48,197 nucleotides of DNA from Thiotrichaceae bacterium (GCA_016745055.1 JADGDF010000011.1:1-48197), one strand, 5' to 3'. Counted from the stretch's first letter, positions 6,974-18,070 are shown. Notes: generated by a model not told the origin, from the sequence alone. Numbers and translations: made by a program.

Positions 6974-9862
6974 ATGATTTTAGACAAGATTATCAAGCCT
7001 AAATGGCAACATCGAGATGCAGAAGTACGTAAGAACGCCATTGAAGAAATTGATGATCCAAATATTTTGAGCGAACTTGCAAAAAATGATGAGTCTTCAG
7101 TGGTCAGACGTGTTGCTATACATAAAATTAGTGATTTAACCATTTTAGAGCATATTGCTCGCAATGATAATGATAGCGGGGTGAGAGAAGTTGCACATCA
7201 GCGCTTTAAACATTTGTTGGATGGTTCAAAATCACAACATATTTCGCTCAGTACACGCCTCACTTGGATTAACAGAGTAACAGTTATTGATTTATTAGAA
7301 CATCTTGCTTTGCAAGGTCAAGAATTTGAAGTGCGTTTAGCCGCAATTGAGAAAGTTGACAGACAAACGCTCCTGGGTGACATTGCTATCAGTGATACGA
7401 TTAACAAAGTGCGATTGGCCGCTGTAGAAAAAATTACTGACCCCGAAACTTTAGAACGAGTTCATAAAACGACTCGTAGTCGAGATAAACGAGTTGGTCG
7501 GATTGCTAAAGATAAGCTTGATGCGTTACGGGCAGCAAGTGTACGTTTACAGGAAATACGTACAGAAGCTAATACGATCTGTACTAAGTTGGAAAGTTTA
7601 ATTCATCAGACCACAAAAGCTTGGCCACAAAAGCAAGCAGAATCAAAATCTCTCAACGAGCGTTGGCAAACGATTGTTACAGAAGTTTCTCCTGAGGAAC
7701 AACAACGTTTTACGCAAGCCTACCAGAAGTTTACCTCAACGTTGGCAACTCATCAAGCATCACAACAACAAAGCGAAGAGTTACTCACTTATAAGCAAGA
7801 TGTGTGCGATAAAGTCGATGCATTGATTTTAAGTTTGCAAGAAAAGCAACGCTTAGACGCAGTGCAGCTTCAAACGTTTGAGCAGACATTAGCACAATAT
7901 CAAACAGAGTGGGCAGCCATTCCTTCGCTTGAAGAAAAAATTACTGAACAACAGTGGCAAAATCGCTTTAACAATAGCTGTAAAACGCTAAAAAAACAGT
8001 GTGAGACTTTAAGAGAACAGGATCAACTGGTAGAAAATTTAGAGGCCATCTGTCAAATGGTTGCTGCACTTGCTAATGACAGAAGGCTTGTTCGCAAAAA
8101 ACAAGTTCATGAATTAATAAAACGTTGGTCAACTGCTTTGCAAGCTTCCGCCTTACCAGCATGGGCAATTCACTTGGAAAGCCGTTTTGAACGACTTCAA
8201 ACAGACTTGCATACGCGCATGGAACAGCAAAAACAACAGCGTAAAGAGGCACTTGGCGAAATTAAGCAGGTTTTAATCACATTGGAGCAAGCTTTAGAAA
8301 AAGGCGAGTTAAAAACCGCTATTCCTTTAGAACAGCAAGCACGTCAGTTGCAGAAGCTTATCGGTGAGTTGTCTAACAACCGTCATCGTTCCATTGAAGA
8401 TCGGTTACATGCCGTGTCAATTAGAATTAAAGAGCTGCGAGAATGGCGAAGTTGGGGTGATGATCGAGAAAGAGAAAATTTGTGTTTACAAATCGAAGCC
8501 CTAGTCAAACAGCAAGACATGCATCCAGAAGAGATTGCGAATACAATTCAAGAAGCCCGTGAAGCCTGGAAAAAATTGGGCAGTCCAACACAGGCCCAAG
8601 CATTATGGGAACGTTTCAATTCTGCGTGTAAGACCGCTTATGAACCTTGCCAAGTTTACTTTAAGCAAAAAGGTCAAGAACGTGAAGAAAATCTGCTTAA
8701 AAAACAACAGCTATGCGAACAGTTAGAAATCTTTGCTCAAACTATTGACTGGGAACAATCTGATTGGAAGAAAATCTATCACACGTTACATGATATTGAA
8801 AATGAGTGGTACAAGGTTGGGCCAGTTAATCGTAAACCGGGTAAAGAAATAAAACAGCGTTATGAAGTGGCTAAAGTACCTATTGATGAGAATTTACAAG
8901 CAGAGCAACAACGTAATCAACAAGCTCGAGAACAGCTAATTGCAGAAGTTGAAGCCCTTGCAATACAAGAAAACATCAATGAAGCAATTGAAAAAACTAA
9001 ACAGTTGCAACAAAATTGGCACGTCACTGTTCCAGGCAACCGTAAAGATGAAAGGAAGTTATGGCGTAAATTCCGTAAAGCTTGCGATAGTATTTTTGAA
9101 CGTCGCACACAAGAACGTAAAGATCGAGATAAGCAGCGTAAGGATAATTTGAAAGAAAAGAGTACCTTATGTGAAGAGTTAGAAGCATTAGCTGTTTCTG
9201 AAGATGAGACACTGCTCAAAACATTACCTCAACTGCTGAGTGAAAAACGTAAAGCTTGGCGTCAAACAGGTGAAGTGACCAAACGATCTGTGGATAAAGT
9301 CCAAAAACGTTTCACAGATGCATGTAAAAAAGCTGAACAACGTTATCATATTTTTAAAGGTGAACAGCAAGGTCGAGTTTTGGCTGTGTTACATCAAAGC
9401 GCTGCTTTGTGCGCAACGTTGGAAACTTTCGGTTCAGATGCCTCAGAAAAAATTGATGAAATTAAAGCACAATGGGATAGTTTGCCTGCTTTAGACAATG
9501 AAAGTTGGACAACTGCAATCCAACAACGTTTTGACAAAGCTTGCGCTGAAGCAGCTGTGGGTGAATGTCATTTCACTTCTGAAATGTTAAATAAAAAAGA
9601 AAATTTGTGTATTCGTTTGGAAATTTTAGCTGAAGTAGATTCTCCTCCCGAGGCACATAACGCAAGAATGGCATTTCAGGTTGAACGTTTATCTTCAACT
9701 ATGCGGGGTGGAAAGCAGTTGGAACTAGACAAATTAACTGAAGTTTGTCAAATAGAAACGGAATGGGCTTTCACTCACGCAGTTGAACAATCTCAGGAAG
9801 AGAGTTTACAAGCTAGATTTACCAGGGCTAGAGACGCTTTTTACCAAACCAAAGCTTGGTAA
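6974..9862 (+). CDS. Large DUF349-repeat protein with N-terminal HEAT-like repeats
   Basis: At 962 residues this is a long helical protein. Residues 1-185 contain HEAT-like units (RKNAIEEIDDPNILSELAKN, RRVAIHKISDLTILEHIARN, RLAAIEKVDRQTLLGDIA, RLAAVEKITDPETLERV). The rest is a run of DUF349 domains: each has a W..W helix pair such as WQTIVTE, WKKLGSPTQAQALWERF, WYKVGPVNRK and WHVTVPGNRKDERKLWRKFR, followed by a F..A/C helix. No signal peptide or transmembrane segment, so cytoplasmic. DUF349 has no agreed biochemical function; a scaffold or nucleic-acid-associated role is inference. It is cotranscribed with the preceding small gene. Confidence 0.9.
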   Translation: MILDKIIKPKWQHRDAEVRKNAIEEIDDPNILSELAKNDESSVVRRVAIHKISDLTILEHIARNDNDSGVREVAHQRFKHLLDGSKSQHISLSTRLTWINRVTVIDLLEHLALQGQEFEVRLAAIEKVDRQTLLGDIAISDTINKVRLAAVEKITDPETLERVHKTTRSRDKRVGRIAKDKLDALRAASVRLQEIRTEANTICTKLESLIHQTTKAWPQKQAESKSLNERWQTIVTEVSPEEQQRFTQAYQKFTSTLATHQASQQQSEELLTYKQDVCDKVDALILSLQEKQRLDAVQLQTFEQTLAQYQTEWAAIPSLEEKITEQQWQNRFNNSCKTLKKQCETLREQDQLVENLEAICQMVAALANDRRLVRKKQVHELIKRWSTALQASALPAWAIHLESRFERLQTDLHTRMEQQKQQRKEALGEIKQVLITLEQALEKGELKTAIPLEQQARQLQKLIGELSNNRHRSIEDRLHAVSIRIKELREWRSWGDDRERENLCLQIEALVKQQDMHPEEIANTIQEAREAWKKLGSPTQAQALWERFNSACKTAYEPCQVYFKQKGQEREENLLKKQQLCEQLEIFAQTIDWEQSDWKKIYHTLHDIENEWYKVGPVNRKPGKEIKQRYEVAKVPIDENLQAEQQRNQQAREQLIAEVEALAIQENINEAIEKTKQLQQNWHVTVPGNRKDERKLWRKFRKACDSIFERRTQERKDRDKQRKDNLKEKSTLCEELEALAVSEDETLLKTLPQLLSEKRKAWRQTGEVTKRSVDKVQKRFTDACKKAEQRYHIFKGEQQGRVLAVLHQSAALCATLETFGSDASEKIDEIKAQWDSLPALDNESWTTAIQQRFDKACAEAAVGECHFTSEMLNKKENLCIRLEILAEVDSPPEAHNARMAFQVERLSSTMRGGKQLELDKLTEVCQIETEWAFTHAVEQSQEESLQARFTRARDAFYQTKAW

Positions 9863-10262
9863 CTTACCTTGTCTACAGCAAAAGCGTTGTGGCCATTAGC
9901 TAACATCTCCCAGCCTCTCCTTAGTAAGGAGGGGAGCAAAGGAAGAAACATCCTTTACTAAAACGATAAAATCAAACAGTTACCAGTTATAAATATATTG
10001 TCTGAATTTATCTCATTCCAAAATTCTGTTGAAAGTCTTTGTATATGGGAAGCTCTGCTTCCTTGCAAAGTAGAGCCTTGCTGACAAGTAAGGCTTGTAA
10101 GGCAACTCATCTTTCTAAACCTAAAAGCATGAATACGCTGTTCTCTCTTTGGTTCTTTTTAACATAAGTACTTGCCAAATTTCTTAAATGCAAATTAAGA
10201 ACTAAATTTCATGTTTAAAAATCAGCTAGTTATAAATACAAAAGTTTTACATAAAATAATCT
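9863..10262. other. 400-bp spacer with small inverted repeats
   Basis: No gene supported. Two short palindromes are visible: CTCCTT-AGT-AAGGAG near 9917-9931 and GGAAG-CTCTG-CTTCC near 10048-10062, followed by a GTAAGGCTTGTAAGGC stretch. They resemble dispersed repeats rather than terminators because no T-run follows. A 40-codon frame from about 10046 is mostly repeat sequence. Confidence 0.45.
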
Positions 10263-11084
10263 ATGCCAGAATTACCTGAAGTTGAAACTATTAAACGTGG
10301 TATTGCCCCACATATTGAAAAACATGTGGTTCAAAAAGTCATTATTAGAGAAAAACGCTTACGTTGGCTTATTCCTGATAATTTGGCAACACTGATGAAA
10401 AAAAAATGCTTAGAAAAAGTACATCGACGGGGAAAATATTTATTGTTTCAGTTTTCCCAAGGTTACTTATTAATTCATTTAGGTATGTCAGGGAGTTTGC
10501 GATTATTGCCCACAAGTTCTCCGTCTCAAAAACATGATCATGTTGATATAATTTTTAACGAAGACGTGTGCTTACGTTATCGCGATCCACGTCGTTTTGG
10601 ATGCATTTTATGGACAGATTTGCCAGTAATTGAGCATCCGTTATTGAAAAATTTAGGCCCAGAACCTTTGGAAAGAAAGTTTAATGGCCAATATCTTTAT
10701 AATTTGACTCGGGTCAAACGAGTTGCCATCAAAAGTTGCATCATGAACAGTCATCATGTGGTGGGGGTTGGAAACATTTATGCGAATGAAGCATTATTTC
10801 TGGCCAAACTTTCACCTTTTTTACCTGTAAACCAGTTGACTTTGTTACAGTGCAAACAATTGGTAAAACAGATTAAACATGTGTTGAATTTGGCAGTTAA
10901 AAAAGGGGGAACAACTTTAAGAGATTTTGTGAATGAGCAAGGCCAGCCTGGTTACTTTCAACAAGTATTACAAGTTTACGGTAGACAGGGCCAACCTTGT
11001 GAAAACTGCAGAAATAAAATTATTAAGACACAGCAACAAGGACAGCGTGCAACTTATTACTGTCCTTGCTGTCAAACAAGCTAG
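10263..11084 (+). CDS. mutM: Formamidopyrimidine-DNA glycosylase MutM (Fpg)
   Basis: A base-excision repair enzyme that removes 8-oxoguanine and formamidopyrimidines and nicks the abasic site. The protein begins PELPEVETI after the initiator Met, with the catalytic Pro and Glu that define the family. It then shows the HRRGKYLLF block with the conserved lysine, HLGMSGSLRL, the RDPRRFG DNA-intercalation segment, GVGNIYANEALF, and the C-terminal zinc finger CENC...CPCC. The 273-residue length is standard. It converges on the Bax-inhibitor gene: the two stop codons overlap antisense within four bases (11081-11084). No strong ribosome-binding site seen at the ATG. Confidence 0.97.
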   Translation: MPELPEVETIKRGIAPHIEKHVVQKVIIREKRLRWLIPDNLATLMKKKCLEKVHRRGKYLLFQFSQGYLLIHLGMSGSLRLLPTSSPSQKHDHVDIIFNEDVCLRYRDPRRFGCILWTDLPVIEHPLLKNLGPEPLERKFNGQYLYNLTRVKRVAIKSCIMNSHHVVGVGNIYANEALFLAKLSPFLPVNQLTLLQCKQLVKQIKHVLNLAVKKGGTTLRDFVNEQGQPGYFQQVLQVYGRQGQPCENCRNKIIKTQQQGQRATYYCPCCQTS

Positions 11085-11758
11085 TTTTCACCAAAAAAAG
11101 CCGCAAATAAGTTAAGTAAGTGAAGAAATAATAAATAAATATCAACGTAAAGGTTGACTGTTGCCATGATGTAATTATCTTCCTGACCGTGTACCATGCG
11201 GCTGGTATCGTACAAAATATAACCTGACATGATTAGGACCATCACAGCAGAAATTGCAAGAGATAAAGCGGGAATGGCAAAAAAGATATTAGCGATGCTC
11301 GCAATAAACATCACAATAATACCAGTAAAAAGAAATGCCCCTAAAAAGTTGAAATCTTTACGGGTGGTTAAGGCATAACCCGATAAGCCTAAAAATAAGG
11401 CTGCGGTTGAACCAAAGGCCATAATAACCAACTGTTGTCCATTAGCAAATGCTTGGATATACAAATTGAGTATGGGGCCAAGCGTAAAACCCATAAAACC
11501 TGTAAATACAAAAACAGAAACTAACCCCCAAACGCTATTGCGCAATGAGTAAGTTAATAACAGTAAACCAATATAACCAACTAAGGTCAGCAGCCAATGT
11601 AGTGGTGGCATATTCATGACCATTGCCATGCCAGCCATTATCGCACTGAAAAACAAGGTTATAGATAGTAGTGTGTAAGTATTACGAATCAGTTTATTCG
11701 TTTCCAGAATAGAGGCTGATTGTCCCTTTTGTAAAACAATAGTTGATTCATTACTCAT
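11081..11758 (-). CDS. Bax inhibitor-1 / YccA family membrane protein
   Basis: A 225-residue inner-membrane protein with seven hydrophobic segments (from about residue 25). It shows the family blocks NKLIRNTYTLLSITLFFSA, GFTLGPILNLY and ILYDTSRMVHGQEDNYI. In E. coli the YccA/YbhL members associate with the FtsH protease or act in membrane homeostasis and calcium leak; the exact role here is not known. ATG 11758 (MSNESTIVLQ) is preferred over ATG 11815 because GAGG lies 11 bases upstream and the longer N-terminus is not conserved-looking. It converges with mutM. Confidence 0.92.
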   Translation of the reverse strand: MSNESTIVLQKGQSASILETNKLIRNTYTLLSITLFFSAIMAGMAMVMNMPPLHWLLTLVGYIGLLLLTYSLRNSVWGLVSVFVFTGFMGFTLGPILNLYIQAFANGQQLVIMAFGSTAALFLGLSGYALTTRKDFNFLGAFLFTGIIVMFIASIANIFFAIPALSLAISAVMVLIMSGYILYDTSRMVHGQEDNYIMATVNLYVDIYLLFLHLLNLFAAFFGEN

Positions 11759-11905
11759 AAGTATTTGTACCTCAAGCAGTGTGATTTGCCATAAAATATT
11801 GAGTTGATTAGTCATTATGGCATGTTTTTACCTAAACAGCAAAATGTTATGCTGGACATTTATCTATGAGACGAACAAAGCTTATAAAATGGGAAAAAGC
11901 GCGAT

Positions 11906-12895
11906 ATGAAAATTATCAGCCCAGTGACAACAGGGAATGGTGCCTATGTGGTTCATAAAAATTTAGAAAGGACTATCAAAAATTATCACGTTTGTAGCTA
12001 TAATCCTTGGTGGACAGTATTGCCAATCATTTTACCTCATGTATGTCAGTTAAAAAAAGCAGATATTATTCACACCACACCAGATTATGGACTATTTTTT
12101 TCTAAACCTAACATTCCACTTATATTAACTTGGCATAATTATATACTTGATGCATTTATGCGCCGCTATAGCGGAAGTATACAACGCTTACACTATGCCA
12201 CAGATTTGAAGTGGTTCACGCAAATTTCATTACAACGTGCCACTAAAATGACGAGTGTAAGCCTGTTTACTGCAAATTTGGTTCGTCAGGATTTAAATTA
12301 TCAAGCTGAAATTAAAGTTATTTATAATGGCGTGGATACTAGTCAATTTACCCCTCGTAAAAAACCAATGAAAAAAGCTTTGAAAGTTCTTTTTGCGGGA
12401 AATTTAACGCGTAGAAAGGGTGTTGATTTATTGCCTAAAATTGCAACACGGGTACAATCCCATATTCGTATTCTCTACACAAGCGGATTGCGTACACAAA
12501 AAATATTATCTGAATCACCAATATTAAAAAATTTAGGTTATATACCTTATGAAAACATGCCTGCACTTTACCAAGAGGTCGATATACTACTTTTTCCAAC
12601 AGTGCGGGAAGGTTTTGCTCTTGTTGTTCTTGAGGCAATGGCATGTGGATTACCTGTTATAGCGACAAATTGTTCCTCATTACCTGAAATTGTGATTAAT
12701 GGTAAAGGTGGTTTTTTATGTGAACTTGGTCATGCTGATGACTTTGCGGAAAAAATCAATCTGCTGGCAAACTCACCTAAGTTGTGTCTGGAAATGGGCG
12801 AATTTAATCGAGCACGGGTGGAAACTTTATTTACTGAAACACGGATGATGGTTGAATACCAGCGTTTATTTGAAGAAGTCATGGATACAAAGTAA
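11906..12895 (+). CDS. Glycosyltransferase family 4 (GT-B fold)
   Basis: This 329-residue enzyme should transfer a sugar from a nucleotide-sugar donor to an unknown acceptor. N-terminal acceptor domain to about residue 140, then the linker VIYNGVDTSQFTPR and the donor domain opening VLFAGNLTRRKGVDLLPKI. The family signature REGFALVVLEAMACGLPVIA carries the E-x7-E donor-binding pair. The N-terminus is shorter than usual and lacks the typical glycine-rich loop apart from PVTTGNGAYVVH. It stands alone, with no other glycan genes in the window, so acceptor and pathway cannot be inferred. Confidence 0.88.
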   Translation: MKIISPVTTGNGAYVVHKNLERTIKNYHVCSYNPWWTVLPIILPHVCQLKKADIIHTTPDYGLFFSKPNIPLILTWHNYILDAFMRRYSGSIQRLHYATDLKWFTQISLQRATKMTSVSLFTANLVRQDLNYQAEIKVIYNGVDTSQFTPRKKPMKKALKVLFAGNLTRRKGVDLLPKIATRVQSHIRILYTSGLRTQKILSESPILKNLGYIPYENMPALYQEVDILLFPTVREGFALVVLEAMACGLPVIATNCSSLPEIVINGKGGFLCELGHADDFAEKINLLANSPKLCLEMGEFNRARVETLFTETRMMVEYQRLFEEVMDTK

Positions 12896-13051
12896 CCGCT
12901 AAATTTACAAAGTAATATTCAAGTGTTTTTAGTGTGGACTAACATCCGTAAGCAGACGTAATTGCTATGAACTAAGTATTTTAGACGTCCAATAAAATGC
13001 TTAAAGTCGTGTCCTTAGGGAAAAAATGATAAAATTTTAAATATTCAGTAC

Positions 13052-13188
13052 GTAATTAACGTGATGTTCGACTTTATTTTATAACTCATTGATTTTTAAG
13101 TAGGGTGGGTAGAACTCAATGAAATCCACTAGAATTAATTTTTAACTTTTTCAGTAACTTATAAAAAGTCGAACATTGCGTTAATTAC
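13052..13188. mobile_element. 137-bp MITE-like element with terminal inverted repeats
   Basis: The left end GTAATTAACGTGATGTTCGA (then CTTT) is matched by the reverse complement at the right end (AAAGTCGAACATTGCGTTAATTAC) over about 24 bp with two mismatches. The interior has no open frame and includes GTAGGGTGGGTAGAACTCAA near 13101. Size, terminal repeats and lack of coding fit a non-autonomous miniature element. No obvious target-site duplication could be read. It lies 62 bp upstream of pyrG and could carry or displace its promoter. Confidence 0.6.
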
Positions 13189-13217
13189 TTTTTTCACTAT
13201 TGGGTTATTCTAAATAA

Positions 13218-14885
<1,668 letters not shown>

Positions 14886-14901
14886 TACGCACAAAATGTA
14901 T

Positions 14902-14932
14902 CATAGTTCCCAAGTTTTGTTTGGGAACTATG
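14902..14932. repeat. Perfect 12-bp hairpin between pyrG and the Uma2 gene
   Basis: CATAGTTCCCAA and TTGGGAACTATG pair perfectly around the 7-nt loop GTTTTGT. It lacks a following T-run. It may be a dispersed palindromic repeat, or act as an RNA 3'-end stabiliser for pyrG. Confidence 0.7.
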
Positions 14933-14958
14933 GTAATGAAATTGTTGAGAACGACAAA

Positions 14959-15540
14959 ATGGGACAAGCAGCTGAAAAAATTGAATTTTATACATACGCC
15001 GATTATCTCACCTGGCCAGAAGAACTGCGTTATGAACTAATTCACGGTCAGGCGTATTGTATGACTGCGCCTAGTACTTTGCATCAAAAAATATCAATGG
15101 AATTATGTATTCAATTGGGACAACATTTCCGCAATACCGACTGTCAAGTATTTGCAGCGCCATTTGACGTGAAATTACCTGAAAAAAATGAAGAGAAATC
15201 TCAAGTTTCAAATGTTGTACAACCTGACATCAGTGTCATTTGTGACAAAAATAAAATTGATGAAAAAGGTTGCCAAGGTGCACCAGACTGGATTATAGAA
15301 ATACTTTCTCCAAGTACGGCCGCCAAAGATTATATTCAAAAATTAGCTTTATATGAGCGTCATGGAGTCAAAAGCTATTGGTTGGTACATCCAATGGATA
15401 AACTAATCACGATTTACCAACAAACAGCCTCGGACAATTATGGCAAACCAAAAATCGTTGAAGCAAAAGGTACGCTAAATGTTGATTTATTTCCTGAATT
15501 AACATTAAACTGGCAGTTCATTTTCCCTGAAAACGCATGA
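14959..15540 (+). CDS. Uma2 family endonuclease-like protein
   Basis: A 193-residue protein of the Uma2 (DUF820) group, common in cyanobacteria and filamentous sulfur bacteria, with a PD-(D/E)XK restriction-nuclease-like fold. Landmarks: RYELIHGQAYCMTAPST, QPDISVIC (Asp90), GAPDWIIEILSPST (Glu114) and LYERHGVKSYWLV. The active-site Asp and Glu are retained, so it could be a functional nuclease, but the biological role of Uma2 proteins is unknown. ATG 14959 (MGQAAEKIEFYTYADY) is chosen over starts inside pyrG because GAGAA lies about ten bases upstream and the family homology begins there. Confidence 0.88.
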   Translation: MGQAAEKIEFYTYADYLTWPEELRYELIHGQAYCMTAPSTLHQKISMELCIQLGQHFRNTDCQVFAAPFDVKLPEKNEEKSQVSNVVQPDISVICDKNKIDEKGCQGAPDWIIEILSPSTAAKDYIQKLALYERHGVKSYWLVHPMDKLITIYQQTASDNYGKPKIVEAKGTLNVDLFPELTLNWQFIFPENA

Positions 15541-15576
15541 AATTCGCAATACACTGCCTCCTTGAGAGAGAATAAA

Positions 15577-16344
15577 ATGGCAATAGAACTATACAATGAT
15601 GGAAACCACAAATGCATTGGATTTTATGACTTAGTCATAGGCGAAGGTATTCAGTCCAATCAATTTTTAGTGGTGGATGGAGATAATTCTGCATTGCTTG
15701 ATCCTGGAGGGGACTTAATTTACAACGATTTATTCATGCAATCCTACAAATATTTATTTACCAAAAATCTTGAGTTTGTAATAGGTTCTCATCAAGACCC
15801 TGATATTATTTCATCATTAGATAAATGGATGGTGGGCAGCGATTGCAAAATTATCATTCCTACAATATGGAAAGATTTCATCACCCATTTTGCCTCCCCG
15901 GGTCGCTTGCGGGATCGAGTGATTGGTATTCCAGATAAAGGCATGGATATTCAACTGGGTATGGCCACTTTAAAAGCTTTGCCCGCACATTTTCTCCATT
16001 CTGAAGGTAATTTTTCCTTTTATGATATCACCGCCAAAATTTTATTTTCAGGAGATATTGGCGCTTCCCTAGTCACGTCAGATCAGCAATACTTAGTTGA
16101 AAATTTTGATGATCACATTCAATACATGGAAGGTTTCCATAAACGTTATATGCGATCCAATCAAGTTTGTCGCTACTGGGTCAATATGGTTAGAAAGCTA
16201 GATTTGGAATTAATCGTACCTCAACATGGACGTGCATTTAAAGGCAAAGAAATGATTGAACATTTTTTATTATGGTTAGAAAACCTGGAATGCGGTTTAG
16301 ATTTAATCACCCAAGATAATTATAAAATACTAAAAGCTGTTTAA
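15577..16344 (+). CDS. Oxygen-binding di-iron MBL-fold protein (ODP type)
   Basis: A stand-alone metallo-beta-lactamase-fold domain of 255 residues, like the N-terminal half of flavo-diiron proteins (FprA/ROO) but without flavodoxin. Putative iron ligands are visible: H72, D74 and D76 in GSHQDPD, H138 or H141 in PAHFLHSEGN, D160 in LFSGDIG, and H217 in VPQHG. In the ROO type the second ligand is Glu; here it is Asp. Related stand-alone proteins bind O2 at a di-iron centre and can serve chemotaxis or signalling; without a flavodoxin partner, sensing fits better than reduction, but that is inference. ATG 15577 is preceded by GAGAGAG at good spacing. Confidence 0.85.
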   Translation: MAIELYNDGNHKCIGFYDLVIGEGIQSNQFLVVDGDNSALLDPGGDLIYNDLFMQSYKYLFTKNLEFVIGSHQDPDIISSLDKWMVGSDCKIIIPTIWKDFITHFASPGRLRDRVIGIPDKGMDIQLGMATLKALPAHFLHSEGNFSFYDITAKILFSGDIGASLVTSDQQYLVENFDDHIQYMEGFHKRYMRSNQVCRYWVNMVRKLDLELIVPQHGRAFKGKEMIEHFLLWLENLECGLDLITQDNYKILKAV

Positions 16345-16487
16345 ATATCCTTTTTCTATATTTCTACAATGCTTTTCAATGAGTAGCTGAAGTAAAGTAC
16401 ATAAGCAAAAAATACGCAGTAACACACCTTTTAGGTATAATTACTACGAATTGTTTGTATCTAACAGTAGAATGTTATGTATAAAAA

Positions 16488-17360
16488 TTACAACCCTTCT
16501 CGGCTCATCTTATCCAAACGTCGAGCTGCTAAATGAGCAGTGGCCGTACTAGGGTAATTGGCCACGACCTTTTCAAAAGCGTTGCGGGCAAGTTGATATT
16601 TTCTCTGTTCATAATAAACATAACCCATTTTTAACAGTGCATGAGCATATTTAGGACTGTTTGGATAATCTTTTAGTAAAGTATTAAATGCTGTAAGTGC
16701 TGAATTAAAATTTTTAACCGCATAAAAAGATTCTCCTAACCAATATTGAGCATTATCTGCATAGTCGCTTTTAGGGTAGCGTTGCAAAAACTGTTTAAAT
16801 TGCTCTGCCGCTTGCCGATACTGTCTTTGTTGTACAAGCTGAATACCACTATTGTAAGCATTGCTGTCTTCAGCTTCAACTGGTGGAGTAACCGGTAAAG
16901 AAGGTTTCACAATAGATGGGTTTTCTGCCAATTTAGGGGCAATTTCAGCTTCTAGAGGTAATTGTTTCTCTGGTGATGAAATTTCAATTATTTTATTATC
17001 TACCTCTGGAGTAATTTCTAACGTTGGTACAGCAATTTCAGTCAATTCTTTTGGTGCTAGAATTTGAGGAAAGGCAGTTTGTGGCTGAGGTGATGTCTGT
17101 AATTGACGAATACGTTCATCTAAATCCAGAAAAATCACTTGTTGTTGCTGTTTAATGGCTTCTAAACGATGAGATAAAACTTCATTATCGCCACGTAAAT
17201 TTTGAATTTCACGTTGCAACTGCGACATTTTTATATCTTGTTCTAAAATAGTTTGTCTAAGCTGTTGAATATATTGCGCTTCTCTGATGTCAGCCTGTTG
17301 TGCATAAGTTAAAAAACTGAGACTGATTAGGCAACAAAAAGTGATGATACGAAATAACAT
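16488..17360 (-). CDS. cpoB: Cell-division coordinator CpoB (YbgF), Tol-Pal system
   Basis: A periplasmic protein that links outer-membrane constriction by Tol-Pal with peptidoglycan synthesis. The 290-residue product has a signal peptide (MLFRIITFCCLISLSFLTYA), a coiled coil at about 28-80 (QLQREIQNLRGDNEVLSHRL), a Pro-rich linker, and three C-terminal TPR units from about residue 170 (YNSGIQLVQQRQYRQAAEQF, AQYWLGESFYAVKNFNSALT, YAHALLKMGYVYYEQRKYQL). GGAGG is well placed before the ATG. It follows pal on the same strand with 100 bp between, as in the conserved pal-cpoB order. Confidence 0.94.
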   Translation of the reverse strand: MLFRIITFCCLISLSFLTYAQQADIREAQYIQQLRQTILEQDIKMSQLQREIQNLRGDNEVLSHRLEAIKQQQQVIFLDLDERIRQLQTSPQPQTAFPQILAPKELTEIAVPTLEITPEVDNKIIEISSPEKQLPLEAEIAPKLAENPSIVKPSLPVTPPVEAEDSNAYNSGIQLVQQRQYRQAAEQFKQFLQRYPKSDYADNAQYWLGESFYAVKNFNSALTAFNTLLKDYPNSPKYAHALLKMGYVYYEQRKYQLARNAFEKVVANYPSTATAHLAARRLDKMSREGL

Positions 17361-17460
17361 TGGTTTTCCTCCGAGTTAGTTTACTAATAATTTTTACGAA
17401 TCCTCGAGTCTCCCTTACTTAAAAAGGAGTAGGGAAAGTTAACTTAATGGCTATGTTAAG

Positions 17461-18003
17461 TTAGTTAGGATAAACGATTTCGACGCGACGATTGGTTTGC
17501 CAGGACATTTCTGAATGTCCAAATTCAATCGGTTTTTCTTCACCATAACTTAAAACAGTCATACGGCGTTCATCCACCCCTAAAATAGACAGTAAACGTT
17601 TAGTCGTTTTAGCGCGCATTTCTCCCAGGGCTAAATTGTATTCTCGTGATCCTCTCTCATCAGCATGACCTTCTAAATGAATATTGATATTTGGGTGGGA
17701 AATCAAATATGCTGCATGGTCTTCCAATAATTCACGATTTTCCAAACTGACTGAAGCTTGATTGTAGTCAAAATAAATAATGGTATTGGTGGGTATTTGT
17801 CCACTGGCAGTATAGCCTGGATAAATCGGAGTACCATCAACAATATCGGTTTCTTCTGTAACTTGTGTACCTGGGGTTTGCGTATCACCTACTTTTATTT
17901 CTTCAGCAAACGTATTTTCATCTTCAGGCTTTATAGGATTGGCACAGCTTGCAAAAATGAATGTGAGCAATAATAGAATGCTCAACTTAGTGAATTTTTC
18001 CAT
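17461..18003 (-). CDS. pal: Peptidoglycan-associated lipoprotein Pal
   Basis: An outer-membrane lipoprotein that binds peptidoglycan and TolB during cell constriction. The 180-residue precursor has a lipoprotein signal with lipobox FASC (Cys20), an acidic linker, and the OmpA-like domain: IIYFDYNQASV, HLEGHADERGSREYNLALGE, MRAKTTKRLL, VLSYGEEKP and the closing WQTNRRVEIVY. GGAG is eight bases before the ATG. It is followed by cpoB, but tolB, which normally precedes pal, is absent; an Rpn-like gene occupies that place. Confidence 0.96.
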   Translation of the reverse strand: MEKFTKLSILLLLTFIFASCANPIKPEDENTFAEEIKVGDTQTPGTQVTEETDIVDGTPIYPGYTASGQIPTNTIIYFDYNQASVSLENRELLEDHAAYLISHPNINIHLEGHADERGSREYNLALGEMRAKTTKRLLSILGVDERRMTVLSYGEEKPIEFGHSEMSWQTNRRVEIVYPN

Positions 18004-18070
18004 ACATTATTCTCCAATGTGGGCAACATTAAGCTTTGCCCACCTTATCATAAACTTTGGTTACTCTACA

